From Podospora comata (lineage: Eukaryota; Ascomycota; Sordariomycetes; Sordariales; Podosporaceae), in contig CP071493.1 in assembly GCA_017354895.1 (NCBI GenBank), forward strand, positions 6,386,001 through 6,450,000: 64,000 nucleotides of DNA, read 5' to 3'. This document shows positions 9,459 through 20,368 of the stretch, one piece after another. A program made the position numbers and the translations under genes. The notes below the pieces were generated by a model. The model saw nothing but the letters and a program-made list of their open reading frames with translations. It was not told the DNA's origin and did no database searches. Positions within the stretch are counted from its first letter, which is position 1. The number at the start of each line of letters is the position of its first letter.

Positions 9459-11668
9459 TCAAGCCCGAGCTGCCGCAGCGTCGTACAGCGCCTGTATGTC
9501 GGCTTTCCATTGCGTTACATCCACACGCACCACGCGACGGTCGTAGGTCACAAGCCCATTGACCTCCCCTTCCACGTCCGACGTCTGAGTGTACACAGCA
9601 CCACTGCATGCAAAGTGCTCAACCTGCTGTCGTAGCAAGTCGAACAACACATGTGCACGGTAGTTGTAAGATGCCTCATCGGCATGCATCTCATACGTTT
9701 CATTGATCGTCCTAACGGCCGCTTGCACCGGCCAGAGACTGCGTGCATGTCAGATGGGAAGTCATTGCAGCGATGGTGCCACTCACTGTTCATCCAACGG
9801 TCGGTGGCCGAGTCCTCCATACTCTCCTTGGAATCCAATCCGGCTGGAGTCATATGGTGTGTTTGGCAGCGAGTAGAATGGTGTACCGCACTGGGGATCG
9901 GCATAATGGTGATTATCCTGGCTCGGAATTAGAAGCGGATGCAAAGTTACTCGGGATTTCGCTCACATGATAATCCCCAGCTCCGTGATCATGCCACCCT
10001 GTTACGGAATTAATCAGCCGTGTTGGATCAAGCTGTCGAATGCGGTCCGTGATATGAAACTCTGGATAGCGATCCGTAATTTGGCCCCAGCCTTCGTTGT
10101 AGATAACCCAGGTGACAATGCTTGGGTAATTTCTGTGTTCCTTGATCATGATTTCGAGCTGACGTTCAAACTCGGCTTGTTCGGCATCAGTTGGTCGAGC
10201 ATTGGTGTGGACCCTCATGGAAGGCATATCTTGCATGACCAGCAGACCGAGCCGATCACATGCCTCGTAAAAGAGGTCCGGCTCAATTTTGATCTGGCAA
10301 TGTCAGTCATGCCTGAAAAGTTGCCCCGTACAGGCTCATCTCACTCATACTTACATGTTTGCGAACCAAGTTCATGCCAAGACTTTTGATAAGCTCCAGA
10401 TCGTACACCATTGCTTCGAGAGTCGGTGGCAGATGAAGGCCATCTGGCCAATATCCCTGATCAAGAGGCCCGAAAAGGTAAACGAATTTCCCATTCAGAA
10501 GAGGCCTTTTGATTCCATTGACGACTCCTGTGGAGATGGTCCGGAATCCCGTGTAACTCTCAATCAAGTCATCACCCATTTTGACCGTGACATTGTAGAG
10601 AGTAGGTGTTTCAGGGGACCAGAGTTGTGGACCAGGGACATTGAACACAAACTGCCGGTCTGACTCTGCATCGTATCGCCCTATCACTTCCCCTGATTTC
10701 GTGGATACCTCAATGCTAACCGGGGTGGATTGGTTCTGGGAACTATGTACGGTGAAAGTTACTGTTGAATTTCATCAGCCGCTGTCAATTTTCAAAGTGT
10801 CATCAACCCGTCGGACTTGCCGTCGCCGTTCATGTTGGCTGTCAGATCCAATGACTTGATATGATTGTTGGAAGCGCTCTCCAGCCATACTGTCTGCCAA
10901 ATACCGCTGCAGGGCGTGTAGAAAATGTGCGAGAGACGTTTGGTCTGCTTCCCTTGTGGGATGCTTTGATCGTCTGTTGGATCGAAGACAAACACCTTGC
11001 TATACCACAGGTCAGCATCAGAAACTTCTCAAACACCGTGATTGTCCGACTTGCAGCTCGTTTGGTCCGTCAAAGTTGATCTTCTCAGTGACATCCAAGC
11101 TGAACCGAAAATATCCACCACGATGAAACGCGAGCTGGACGCCATTGATAAACACCGTTGCTTCGTAGTCCACTGCTTCGAAATTCAACAAAACACGTTT
11201 CCCACCTCTCCACTCGGGAGGGATCGTAAAGGTCGTGCCAAACCACATGTGCGTCATGCCCTCGGTCATGATCCCGGAGATGCCACTTTCGATGCAAGAG
11301 GGGATCAAAACCTCTTGGCGAAGGGGCAATCGAGGCGGACTCTTGACATCCCCAGCTCCTTGAGCTGACTGGTAGGTCCATATTCCGTTCAGCGACCGCC
11401 ATGGCTCGCGACGGAGTTGAGGACGTGGATACTGCGGCCAGGGGCTTGTGCCAACCTTGTCAGTCCATGGTGTGTCAAGGTGAGGGCGTAGGAGCTGGTA
11501 CGGAGCAGCTGCATGGGCTGAAGGGGCAGGCGTCGCGTTAGAGTCTCCAATCGTTTTCGTCGCTGTCACCAAAACTGTCGTAAAGATGGTGTAGGCATCC
11601 TGAGGCCCGGCGGTGACAGCGAGTGCCAAGAAGACCAAACAGAGGTGGGCGTAAAGTAAGACAGGCAT
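9459..11668 (-). CDS. Secreted glycoside hydrolase family 2 enzyme
   Basis: Six exons (11668-11051, 10995-10821, 10761-10355, 10293-9967, 9917-9787, 9738-9459) join in phase to 645 aa. The first ATG of the frame is at 11707, but the second Met (11668) begins a textbook signal peptide, MPVLLYAHLCLVFLALAVTA, so I place the start there. The order is jelly-roll sugar-binding domain (RSLNGIWTYQ, MWFGTTFTIP, NFEAVDYEATVFINGV), immunoglobulin-like domain (LWSPETPTLYNVTV), then TIM barrel. The presumed acid/base Glu is in TWVIYNEGWGQ (about 466) and the nucleophile in GFQGEYGG (about 538). It probably releases sugars from plant or fungal polysaccharides outside the cell; beta-galactosidase and beta-glucuronidase both belong to this family. 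Intron 2 has a GC donor. The gene looks intact, unlike the remnants to its left. Confidence 0.85.
10762..10820 (-). other. GC-AG intron in the GH2 gene
   Basis: The donor on the minus strand is GCAAGT and the acceptor CAACAG. Removing these 59 bases joins ANMNGD to VTFTVHSSQ and keeps both flanking domains in one frame. No GT donor nearby does this. GCAAGT is the usual form of the rare GC donor. Confidence 0.8.
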
Positions 11669-11734
11669 GTTCCTACAGCAATGATGAAGTAGTGCGGCTG
11701 GCGGCAAGCGTCTCTCGCCGGAGAAGAAAAGTCA

Positions 11735-11750
11735 AGAGGACCTTTATAGT
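11735..11750 (-). promoter_or_regulatory. TATA-like box upstream of the GH2 gene
   Basis: The minus strand reads cacTATAAAGGtcc, about 75 bp upstream of the preferred ATG (11668) and 35 bp upstream of the alternative ATG (11707). If it acts as a TATA box, transcription would start close to or beyond the upstream ATG. That favours the downstream start codon. Confidence 0.5.
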
Positions 11751-12726
11751 GCTCGAGTCAAACCCACAAGCGGGCCGTTGAAAAGCGAGTCGTGCCATCC
11801 CAACGTGGTTCGGTCCGTCGTCGGGAGCTTAATCTAACAATTGGGCCGACAAGGTCCCCACAAGTCAACTCCAAGAAGGTGTAAACCCGTCACAAGACCA
11901 CCTCACTCATGGATGAGGACTGTACTCTCCCAGATGATCGGCCAGTCATGCGGCAACATGCCGTGTTCTAAGCGGCAGGGACGGCATGTGTATCTTGCCC
12001 ATCTCAAGTACATGGCATGGCCGGCCGCGTGCTCGATGTTTGCTTCTGTGGGTGGCGTACCGGATTCACAACCTCCACTCAGACTGTTCAGTTAGCCCAA
12101 TTACGAGTCTTGTGTTGGGGTCAGCCTGGTATAGCCCGCCAACAGCGGGTTAGGTTGTATCAGTCCCACCACATTTCTGGTGTACCCTGAGGGGTTGCAT
12201 TGCCATGAGGTGAGACAGCACGTATGACAAGCCGGCCGCGGTGAGAATGGAAGTCGGCGCCCCCAACCACGACCGCGCGCGCGATATGCAGGCCCAGCCA
12301 TTGCCGTCTCGGAAAAAGTAAGCAGCTTGGATTCTGAGACAGCGCCAAGATTTGATTGTATTTCGGTCAACAGGTCAAGAACGACGCTGGAAGGGTGGAG
12401 CACCTTGGAGGCTGCGCCAGCTGAGGCAGATCCACCGACTGCTAGGCAGTAGGTAGGCACGGATGAATAAAACATTCGAGGATACCATGTTGGTCACTGG
12501 TGGAGAGCAGTGTTGAAATATCAGACAAATAGGTAACCGGTATCAAGTTTAAAAGACGATTCCCAAGGAATATCACCCTCGCCTCATCCCCTGTCGGTCG
12601 TGTCTGGTGGCCTGCACACTGCTTGGAAAACTTCATCTGATATTTCAAGCGACATGGACCTGACCAAGCTCCTGGTGGTTGCTATGGTTTCACGCCCTGT
12701 TTAGACAGAGAGCCCAGCTCCCTTGC
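11751..12726. other. Intergenic region between the GH2 and HET genes, no gene seen
   Basis: About 1 kb holding the GH2 promoter and the 3' flank of the HET gene. It contains a GC-rich patch (ccgcgcgcgcgat near 12270). No coding or RNA feature is recognised. Confidence 0.4.
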
Positions 12727-15700
12727 TCATCTCAGAACCACCATTTCTGGCGGATATTCCGTGGGCCGCAGCTCACCCAGCATCACTCCATGCACGTAGC
12801 AGCCCCCCATCAACACATGCTCATCTCCTTCCAAAGGCCCAACTATCGGTGTTTGTTTCCCAGGCTCTCTCAACAGCAGCTCTTGATGTCGCAACGCCGA
12901 TCGCATAACCAGCGGCAAAGGGGTGCCCCATGCCATCACAATGCTATCGCCAACCCGACTCCTCGGAGGAACGATCCCGAATCTCCCGCCCTTCGTGACG
13001 CAGAAGCTCTTACCCCCAATTGACCGACCGAGCTCGAAACCGAGCTTCTCATGAGCCTTGCCCTCCGCCTGTCTTGGGTATCCCTTCGCCGCGAGGAGAG
13101 CCTCACAAGTAGACACGTGTTGGACAAGAACGGACGTGTCCATCGGGGGCAAGGACCCCGTGGCATAATCGCAAAATATCGTCCGGTACAGCGCCTCTAC
13201 CAATCCATCCTCAGAGATCGGTTCTTCGCGCGCGAGCGCATCCCTGTGGAGCTGAGCTGCGAAGCTCTTTGCCTCTAGAACGAAGGCACATATGTCGTTT
13301 AAAAAGGTTGTTGGGCGTTGCGCCAACTCTACTACCGTCAAAAGGGGCTTTCCCAGCAATTCGATTTCGTCCACGATAGATAATGAGGCTCGTATGCAAT
13401 TGGGTCGACCCGGGATCTCCTCAAAGAGTTTTGTGCCATGCGCACCAGCACTGTATCCATAAGGTTCGATAGCAGGCAGTTGAAACCTGGTCAGTGTCCA
13501 GTGAGGCACCCACGATGGGAGACTCGGCAGTGATGCAGCCGCTTTCCACCACAGCACCCGCCTCATCCATAGCACAATGAACGACCAGGGCGAAGCCGCC
13601 CAGATATGGTCATCATCAAAGTCAAGCCCAGATAGCTCGAAGCCCCAGCCGGCGAGACCCAATCGTTCGGCAGGCTCATGGCGACCAATCAAGATGTGCT
13701 TGGCACTGTCGCGCAATAAATCTCCAGCAGGCAGAATCGTGTCGTCGTACTCGATATTGATATGCTGGCGGGTTTCTTGCTGCGTCAGGCCAAGGACGGC
13801 ATAGATCTTGTCCTTGATATTCGAAGCCGAGAGGTCCGTTGTCAGGCCAAGCAAAGTATCCAGTGGGAGACGAGGGACACTGTCTTGATCCCACTCCTGG
13901 CTGACGGGCTCGGACCGGGGATTTCCTTCGGCGTTCCACCCGGCGACTTGGTTTCGGACCAAGCTCATTACATGGGCTCCTTTGACGCCAAGGATGGTGG
14001 TCGGAAAATTGTACCAAATGGTCCAGAACCCAGGTTCGTGAAGGAATGGCTCACCATCGCTCCCCATCATGAAGTTCACGAGGGGAGAGATATCATCCCA
14101 GTCGGCTTCCTCAGCTCCATGCTTTACCACGACCTTTCTCCCCAGGGCTACTTCCTGCAACATCCACATGCGGCGAAAGTATGGCTGCTTAAACAGCTCA
14201 ATAACTCTCAGCCAAGTGGTAAGGATCGTCCACGGCCATAGTTCTACCGTGATTCTCTCATATTCGAAGTTGTCCATGGCTTCTGGGTCTCGGCAGGCGG
14301 TCTTGTTGATGAAAGAGAGGGCACCTCGTCCATTGGCCGTACCCCCAACCCAGGCGATGACTCGGCTCGCATTACGGTAGATGGTCCCCATCATTGCAAC
14401 TTGGTTGGACTTTTCATCCAGGTCTTCAACGGAGGCAGGCTTGTCGGCTGACGCGTGTTCATGACCCTGGTTAATGCAGATGGCATCGATCCAGACATAC
14501 CTACCCCTGTCCTTGGTCTGCAGGGCGTGAAGAAGCTCAAAGACGGTTCTCGTGACCAAGAAACGCTTGCCGTCAATGACAATGGGAAAGTTTCGTCCTT
14601 CATTTCCCCACCGGTATGAGATTGCCTCGTATGCTTCCTTGCTGCGGTGCTCTCTTAGCGGTACGTTCACCAGCCAACAGCGGACGAGGTTGTCGTCAGA
14701 GATCGGTTCCAGCCGCAACAGCCTAAACTCGGCGTTGTTGACGTCAAGAGGCGTGTAAGTGTATTGTCCGAGGCCCCGAGTCTTGAATTTACAAACCAGG
14801 CGGACAGCACGCGTTCTGACTGAGGCTTCTAGATCAAGAATGAAAACCATAAACCGTCGTACCTCTCGAATAACGGGTCTAGGCCAGTGCGCAACACTCT
14901 GGGCTATAGTAGACTGGCAGTTGTACATTCGATGGTAACAAAATCCAGCAGTCAATGCGGAAACCGCGGGCAGTCTGAGCCAAATGCTGGGGAAGATCCA
15001 GCGAATGGTTTCGTAAGTAACTCGAAGGAACAACGTCACCAGGATGAACGGGGAGGCGGTCAGATACTTCAGCCAGTGTTCCAACTCGAGGTCAAGCGTA
15101 TACTCCTCGACAAGCTTTGCCAGCGGGATGTTTGTGGAAGAGGCATCAGGCCATGTGATAGACGTTGCTTGACGCAAGCCAAGGAGGAAGTGGATGGTGT
15201 TCAATCCTCCTAGCGTAGTCACCAGTGGGAAGATGAGCATGCTCCCAATGGCGCGGTAAAGATCATCTCCAGCGTAGGATATGATTGCATGAACATAGAA
15301 ATCCAAGGCGTAGCGTGTCTGCCACTTCGGGCCGAAAAGTTCCCACAACAACAAGTCCCCCGGGAAGGTAATAAGAGCTCTGTAAACATTTTCTCCGATA
15401 GTGGCCAGGACTCTGATGTCACGGACTTTCTTCGGCTCAAGCGGAAGCTGTGTTGGTTGCTCGGGGGCAGGATTGAAGGAGGCCAGGATATTTTGGAGGA
15501 CCTGCGAGCTAATCCTGTCGAAGATTGCAGCGTCGATGCCAGGAGGCAGGTCTCCGTGGGACTGGTTTGCCGAGTGCAGTGATTGGAGGAGGAGTTGACA
15601 CGCAAGAGCCTGCGTGCTCCTCCAGCTCTCTCTTTGTTCACTAGATAAGATGTTAGCCAACTGCTCTCGCGGCGCAGCAATCTCGTTGTCGTCGTCGAGG

Positions 15701-15957
15701 GGGTTGTTATCGTGCTGATCCCCCGGCTGGTCGGATATTTCCGTTGGAGGATGCGATGGGGCATGCGCTTCCTCCTCCTCACTTCCGTTTTTGCTGAGGT
15801 GTTCTTCCTGCATTCTGGTCCGAGTCTGAGTTGACACCGTCAGCGAGCGGGGGGATGGATGCGGAGTCTTGGGGAGGAAAGAATGCGACGCAACGGCGGA
15901 GATCACATATACATAAACCTGGAAGCCATGCCTCAGGATGTCGGCTGAATGGGACAT
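12727..15957 (-). CDS. HET-domain protein with membrane segments
   Basis: A single open frame of 1076 codons. The HET (heterokaryon incompatibility) domain is clear at about residues 440-600: YEAISYRWGNE, VTRTVFELLHALQ, YVWIDAICINQ, NQVAMMGTIYRNASRVIAWVG and RRMWMLQEVALG. The N-terminal third is acidic (NGSEEEEAHAPS). It is followed around 300-345 by hydrophobic stretches (FILVTLFLRVTYETIRWIF, AVSALTAGFCY) that could be membrane segments. HET domains trigger regulated cell death in non-self recognition or serve in defence; the partner here is unknown. Residue 49 (MQEEHLSKNG, start 15813) is an alternative start and gives a more usual hydrophilic N-terminus. No frame breaks are seen. Confidence 0.88.
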   Translation of the reverse strand: MSHSADILRHGFQVYVYVISAVASHSFLPKTPHPSPRSLTVSTQTRTRMQEEHLSKNGSEEEEAHAPSHPPTEISDQPGDQHDNNPLDDDNEIAAPREQLANILSSEQRESWRSTQALACQLLLQSLHSANQSHGDLPPGIDAAIFDRISSQVLQNILASFNPAPEQPTQLPLEPKKVRDIRVLATIGENVYRALITFPGDLLLWELFGPKWQTRYALDFYVHAIISYAGDDLYRAIGSMLIFPLVTTLGGLNTIHFLLGLRQATSITWPDASSTNIPLAKLVEEYTLDLELEHWLKYLTASPFILVTLFLRVTYETIRWIFPSIWLRLPAVSALTAGFCYHRMYNCQSTIAQSVAHWPRPVIREVRRFMVFILDLEASVRTRAVRLVCKFKTRGLGQYTYTPLDVNNAEFRLLRLEPISDDNLVRCWLVNVPLREHRSKEAYEAISYRWGNEGRNFPIVIDGKRFLVTRTVFELLHALQTKDRGRYVWIDAICINQGHEHASADKPASVEDLDEKSNQVAMMGTIYRNASRVIAWVGGTANGRGALSFINKTACRDPEAMDNFEYERITVELWPWTILTTWLRVIELFKQPYFRRMWMLQEVALGRKVVVKHGAEEADWDDISPLVNFMMGSDGEPFLHEPGFWTIWYNFPTTILGVKGAHVMSLVRNQVAGWNAEGNPRSEPVSQEWDQDSVPRLPLDTLLGLTTDLSASNIKDKIYAVLGLTQQETRQHINIEYDDTILPAGDLLRDSAKHILIGRHEPAERLGLAGWGFELSGLDFDDDHIWAASPWSFIVLWMRRVLWWKAAASLPSLPSWVPHWTLTRFQLPAIEPYGYSAGAHGTKLFEEIPGRPNCIRASLSIVDEIELLGKPLLTVVELAQRPTTFLNDICAFVLEAKSFAAQLHRDALAREEPISEDGLVEALYRTIFCDYATGSLPPMDTSVLVQHVSTCEALLAAKGYPRQAEGKAHEKLGFELGRSIGGKSFCVTKGGRFGIVPPRSRVGDSIVMAWGTPLPLVMRSALRHQELLLREPGKQTPIVGPLEGDEHVLMGGCYVHGVMLGELRPTEYPPEMVVLR

Positions 15958-16102
15958 GCAGGAAAGCCCAGCATTACTTTCTACAGTGCGGCTGGACCTT
16001 GGACGCAGCGCTAAACGGATGGGCAGTGCAGGATGCCCTTGGCAGCCCTAGACAGGGGACAATCCGGAGAATCTGTTCCCATTGCCAATATAAAAAGAAC
16101 CC

Positions 16103-17074
16103 TCACATGTAATCTCTCGTCCTCTCCTCACACCAGTCCCAGAACTCTCCTGCAAGGCCCAGTCCGCCTTCCTCTTTTCTCTTTGCTCCTTCAACAATGT
16201 CTTGTCTCAAGTCCGCCAGCCTCCCAAAAGGAACGACATAACACCCACTGTTGTTGACCGTTATATCCGGGGAGGTGCCGGCAAATAGTTGCGTATGTGC
16301 TGCCAATTTTGCAGTGTACATGAGTGGCCACGCCAGGTACGGAAGCAAAGGTGTGTGGCGAAATAGGTTCGTGGCAGCGGCTCCTGGGTTGAGCGACACG
16401 CTCACGATCCCCGACGTGCTGGCTGGATGACGATGCGCAAGCTCGGCAGACAAGAAGATATTTCCTGTTTTGGAGTTGGTGTAATTCTTGCCCTTGTCAT
16501 TCGGTGGTGAACGTATTTCGTCCATTATGAGACCCCCCTTGGGGGCGCTCAACTCGGCCATTTGGCTGCTGGTCCATATGACGCGGACGCTTCCTGGTGC
16601 TGCCGAGGATGCGGTCTGCTGAAGAAGGGGGAGTAGAAACTGAGTGAGTAGGAATGGTCCGAGACAGTTGGTTGCAAGTTGCAATTCAACGCCCTGCTTT
16701 GAGACGCTCCCTAGCGGAGGCTGCGAAACACCTGCATTGTGAAATAGGAGGTCGAGGCGTGATTCCTTCGCCTTGAATGCGTCGGCGCATGGCTTGATCG
16801 TCCTCAGGTCATCCAGTTCAACGTGAAGAAAGTCGAGGGTGCCGGTGGACGAAGGGTTCGCTGCTTGGATTGCTTGAATAGCATCGCGTGCGTTCTTTTC
16901 TGACCTGCCTGCGATATACACGCGTGCATTCTTGCGGTAAAGCATGGTAGAAATCTCCAAACCAATTCCTGAGGCGCCTCCCGTGATCAAGACAACCTTG
17001 CCATCTTGTGTCACAAGGTCCGCCTCGGTGTATGTGGGCTTTGGCGGGAAGAACTGTGACCATTGACCACCCAT
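16103..17074 (-). CDS. Short-chain dehydrogenase/reductase
   Basis: An intronless 323-aa protein. It has the Rossmann glycine motif TGGASGIG (about 31-38), AGRS after strand 2 (suggesting NADP preference), the HNAG motif (about 112-115), and catalytic YTNSK with upstream TSSQ at family-typical spacing. The PGxxxT-like element reads NPGAAATNL. The sequence resembles retinol-dehydrogenase/WW-oxidoreductase-like fungal SDRs. The substrate cannot be predicted. It lies 167 bp downstream of the P450 stop on the same strand, which may indicate a shared pathway. Confidence 0.88.
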   Translation of the reverse strand: MGGQWSQFFPPKPTYTEADLVTQDGKVVLITGGASGIGLEISTMLYRKNARVYIAGRSEKNARDAIQAIQAANPSSTGTLDFLHVELDDLRTIKPCADAFKAKESRLDLLFHNAGVSQPPLGSVSKQGVELQLATNCLGPFLLTQFLLPLLQQTASSAAPGSVRVIWTSSQMAELSAPKGGLIMDEIRSPPNDKGKNYTNSKTGNIFLSAELAHRHPASTSGIVSVSLNPGAAATNLFRHTPLLPYLAWPLMYTAKLAAHTQLFAGTSPDITVNNSGCYVVPFGRLADLRQDIVEGAKRKEEGGLGLAGEFWDWCEERTRDYM

Positions 17075-17241
17075 CGTGGATCGATGATGCTTTGAAGTTT
17101 GTTGCGAGTTGTGGGAAAGATAAAATTACGAGCAAGCTCCTCAAATATAAGCCCGTTGGTAGTGGTTGGTTTTGTCAGACCCATGCTCCTGCAGTCCTGG
17201 GCCTGTTGGTTGTCCCCATTGCGACGCTGCGATCTTGTGTA

Positions 17242-18954
17242 CTAGGACGAGGACGAGGACGAGGATTTCATCTCCGCCGTCCCCAAGCCTTCCTTCAACT
17301 TGAAGTTCACAAATATCTCGTTCTTCTCAACCAATGTAAAAGTTCTCAGCTTTTCCCATTGGGTTTTCCTGTGTTCTGTTGGCGGCTTCAAATCAAATTC
17401 CCATACCAATCTGGCCAAAATCAAACGCATCTGGGCCATGCCGAGATGGAGACCAATGCAGATCCTGGGCCCGAAAGAGAACGGATGATAAGATTGGCGC
17501 CGGTCACTGAAGAAAGGCGATTGCGGATCAGTTTTAGCTTCGGGAAGATACCGCTCGGGGACAAATGACAAATGATCGTGGAAATTGTTTGGGTCGCGGC
17601 CCATGGCGTAGGTGAGAATGGAAACCGCGGTCTGAAAACTGTTAGCAACGAAGGGGCTTTCACACTCTCGGCAGTTTACTTACACGCCCAGGTAGTGGTA
17701 TCCCACAAACAACTGAGCCCCCATTAGCCGTCACTCTGGGTGGAAGCCAAGGAACTGGCGGACACAGGCGCAACCCCTCGTCGATCACGGCATTGAGATA
17801 GAGCATGCCTTTCAACCTCTCTAAAGTCATCTCGTGTGGGTTTGAAAAATGGCTGCGAATCTCGTGTGTGAGGATAGAAAGCTTGCTAGGATTCTGAGCA
17901 AGATAATTCACAATCCCGCACAAGGTGGTTGCGACGGTCTCACTACCAGCAATCGTGAGCACCATAAACGTTGCGTTGACGTGATCCATGGTAAGTCCCT
18001 CCAGGCCATCACTTTCTATCTGGTTGATCACGTGGGACATGATGTCAGATCGTGTGGACTCCAGGTTCAGTCGACGCTCAACTTTCTCTGAAACGACTCG
18101 GACGTGATCAAGAACCTTGTTCTTCAGCGATGCCGGAATGAGATGCTTGAGTGCCGATGCGAAAAGAGGATAAAACAGGGCAGCAGCAGCAAATGCCCCT
18201 GCTTTTGGTGTGTTTGTTAGGAGCTCAATCCAGGAATGATACCGCGATGTGTGCAGACAATCGAATGATTCTCCAAATGCCAGATCACCCAGCATGTCAA
18301 AGGTGACGAAGTTGAACCACGGAACGACATCAATCTCAACGCCGTTTGTGCCGTTGTTTTCGGTTGTGACAAGGTCTCGAAGCCGATCCATCAACAATGT
18401 GATGTATTGTTGTAGGATGGGCTCTTGACCTCTGAGCGCCGACGTGGTAAATGCTGGTGCAATCAACCTTCGAACTCGGCCATGGAGTTCAAGGTCAACA
18501 ATGTTGACGATCCCTTGGGCCCTTAAGCCAGGAATAGACCACCGACCATCTTTGGGCAATGGCGGTGTGCGACCTGGCTGAAGAATGTCGGTCCAAGCAT
18601 CGGGTGTTGTGAAAGATAACTCGCTGGGGGCAACGCGAACAACCGGCCCATATCTATGATGAAGTTTTTCAAAATCGTGAACGATGGTCCCGCTCACAAG
18701 TGCCCAGACGTATCGGAGTCGAAGAGCTCCCCAGCTTCTGGGACCGGGCACTCCGGCAAGTGGATGAAAATACAAGTTGTAGATGATATTAAGCACCAGC
18801 CAGATCTGCTCAATGGGTCAACACAACATTTTAGCAGTGCCAGTACCAGCAAACATGTACGTACCATGAGAAATGAGAATGTCCACATTATTAACCAAGA
18901 ACTTTCTACTCCTGCCATCGGCGCTAGAGTCGCTGACGGTGTTTGAGATGACAT
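17242..18954 (-). CDS. Cytochrome P450 monooxygenase
   Basis: Three exons, 18954-18865, 18805-17684 and 17631-17242, give 533 aa. The N-terminal anchor is built across intron 1 (LIMWTFSFLM joined to IWLVLNIIYNLYFHPLAG) and is followed by the proline hinge GVPGPRSWG. The I-helix has AGSETVATT (about 317). The ExxR motif is DEGLR (about 373). The heme loop FSFGPRICIG is at about 450-460 with the axial Cys. The C-terminus carries a serine tract. It is a microsomal class II P450, presumably working with a reductase encoded elsewhere, and it resembles fungal secondary-metabolism P450s. Its neighbours are a TRI14-like gene upstream and an SDR downstream, all on the same strand. Confidence 0.9.
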
Positions 18955-19208
18955 GTCACGCTCAGTGTAGGGTCGGAAGGAAACTGAAACTGACCAGGCT
19001 CCCGTTTAGTTCGAGGTTGCAATTGCCTTTTATGCCACAGATGAAGCATTTCAGATGAGAGAACATTGATGCGAGAGATGATTACTAGTATTGGTGACAG
19101 GACCAAGCCTGTCCTGGGCCGCCAACGTAATCCATGCGAAGCGCACATTGTGATACTAGTATTCCAGTGGGCTGCAAGGAAGAGACCTCCGAAAATGGCA
19201 TCACCTCC

Positions 19209-20368
19209 TCAGCCCCTACTCAGCAACCCCTCCACCGCATTCGTGATGTCGGGAAAAGGGAACAGGGTGCGATTACCTGCAACCATGCCCGGGATGAAAG
19301 GATCGATGTTCCCAATGACCATGTACAGAGAATTGCTGCCCATCTGCACCGGAGCCACAACCGCCCCATCAATCACCAGGCCATTCAACGTCGGAGGCTT
19401 CGAAATCGTCCCCAAGTTCTCCGCCTTCCTCCACGTCCTATCTCTACTTCTTAGCACCTGAATCCCCTCAAACAAATCCGCCACCAACAGCACACTCCCC
19501 CCATACTTTGGCGGCAGGTAAATCGCATCCAAGTTCAAGTGCAGGTCCTCCCCCAACAGCGGCACATTCACCGGCCTCCCCCTCTCCTCCCTCAAATCAA
19601 ACCGGTACAGCTTTCCATCACCATCGCTCGCCAGCATAATATCAGTCCCCTTCACCACAGCCAGTCCGCTATACCCCTTCCTCGTCGTCGGCGACAAAGG
19701 CCGATGCAAATACCACTCTGTCAGCTTTCTTCCATTCTTGTCCACGCGAATAATAACCCCAGGGTAAGTCCCGACAATGTAGGTATTCCCCCGTTTATCA
19801 TGTTCCACATCCTGAAACCCGCCGTATCGATCGCGGGAAATGTCCGTCATGTTCCTCGCCCAGAGAACCTTTTTCTTCTTGGGGTCATATTTCATGAGTT
19901 GGCGTTCGCCGGTTACATCGGCTCCACCGGTTGCCCAGGGGTTGCCAGAGTTGGAGAGGATGGAGATCAGCCCCGAGTAAGGATCGCGAGCGACGCCGCC
20001 GATGTGGGCCAGGGTGAGGGAGATGCCGGGAAAGAAGAGGACATCGAGCATCCTGTCACGGTAGGGGTCGTAGATGCCCACCGTTGCGTTCCAGAGGCAG
20101 CTACATACAGGTCAGCGATTGGTGTGGGAAAGCCTCGTCTGTGTGCAAAGTGTTACCCAATCCAGAGGAGACAATTTTCCTCGTCCCAGTCGGCGTTTTC
20201 GGGGTAGAGTTGGAAGTAGTTGACGACGAAGCCGCCCCTGTTCAAGGGCGGGCAAACCTTCTTGCCACCGCCGCGAGGTGTCAGCTCGAATGCTTCGGTG
20301 TCACGATAGCCTTGGACCGCACTGCTGAGAGCAGCCAGGAGGCCACAGACAAAACCAAGCCGAACCAT
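19209..20368 (-). CDS. TRI14-like secreted protein
   Basis: Two exons (20368-20157 and 20100-19209, 56-bp intron) give 367 aa. A signal peptide (MVRLGFVCGLLAALSSAVQG) precedes YFQLYPENADWDEENC, then VGIYDPYRDRMLDV, HIGGVARDPYSGLISIL, RYGGFQDVEHDKRGNTY, VGTYPGVIIRVDKNGR and ASDGDGKLYRFDL. The regular blade-like repeats suggest a beta-propeller. This block order matches what I remember of TRI14, the trichothecene-cluster protein of unknown biochemistry that contributes to virulence in Fusarium. TRI14-like genes also occur outside trichothecene producers, and no TRI5 or other TRI gene is visible. It lies 254 bp upstream of the P450 on the same strand. Confidence 0.8.

Noticed and set aside
12101-12240. 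Possible dispersed 5S rRNA gene
   Set aside because: The segment has a gggttaggttgtatcagtcc look but lacks the conserved 5S start, internal control boxes and T-run terminator.
12160-12726. Short frames downstream of the HET gene
   Set aside because: All under 125 codons, without motifs, and overlapping on the same strand.
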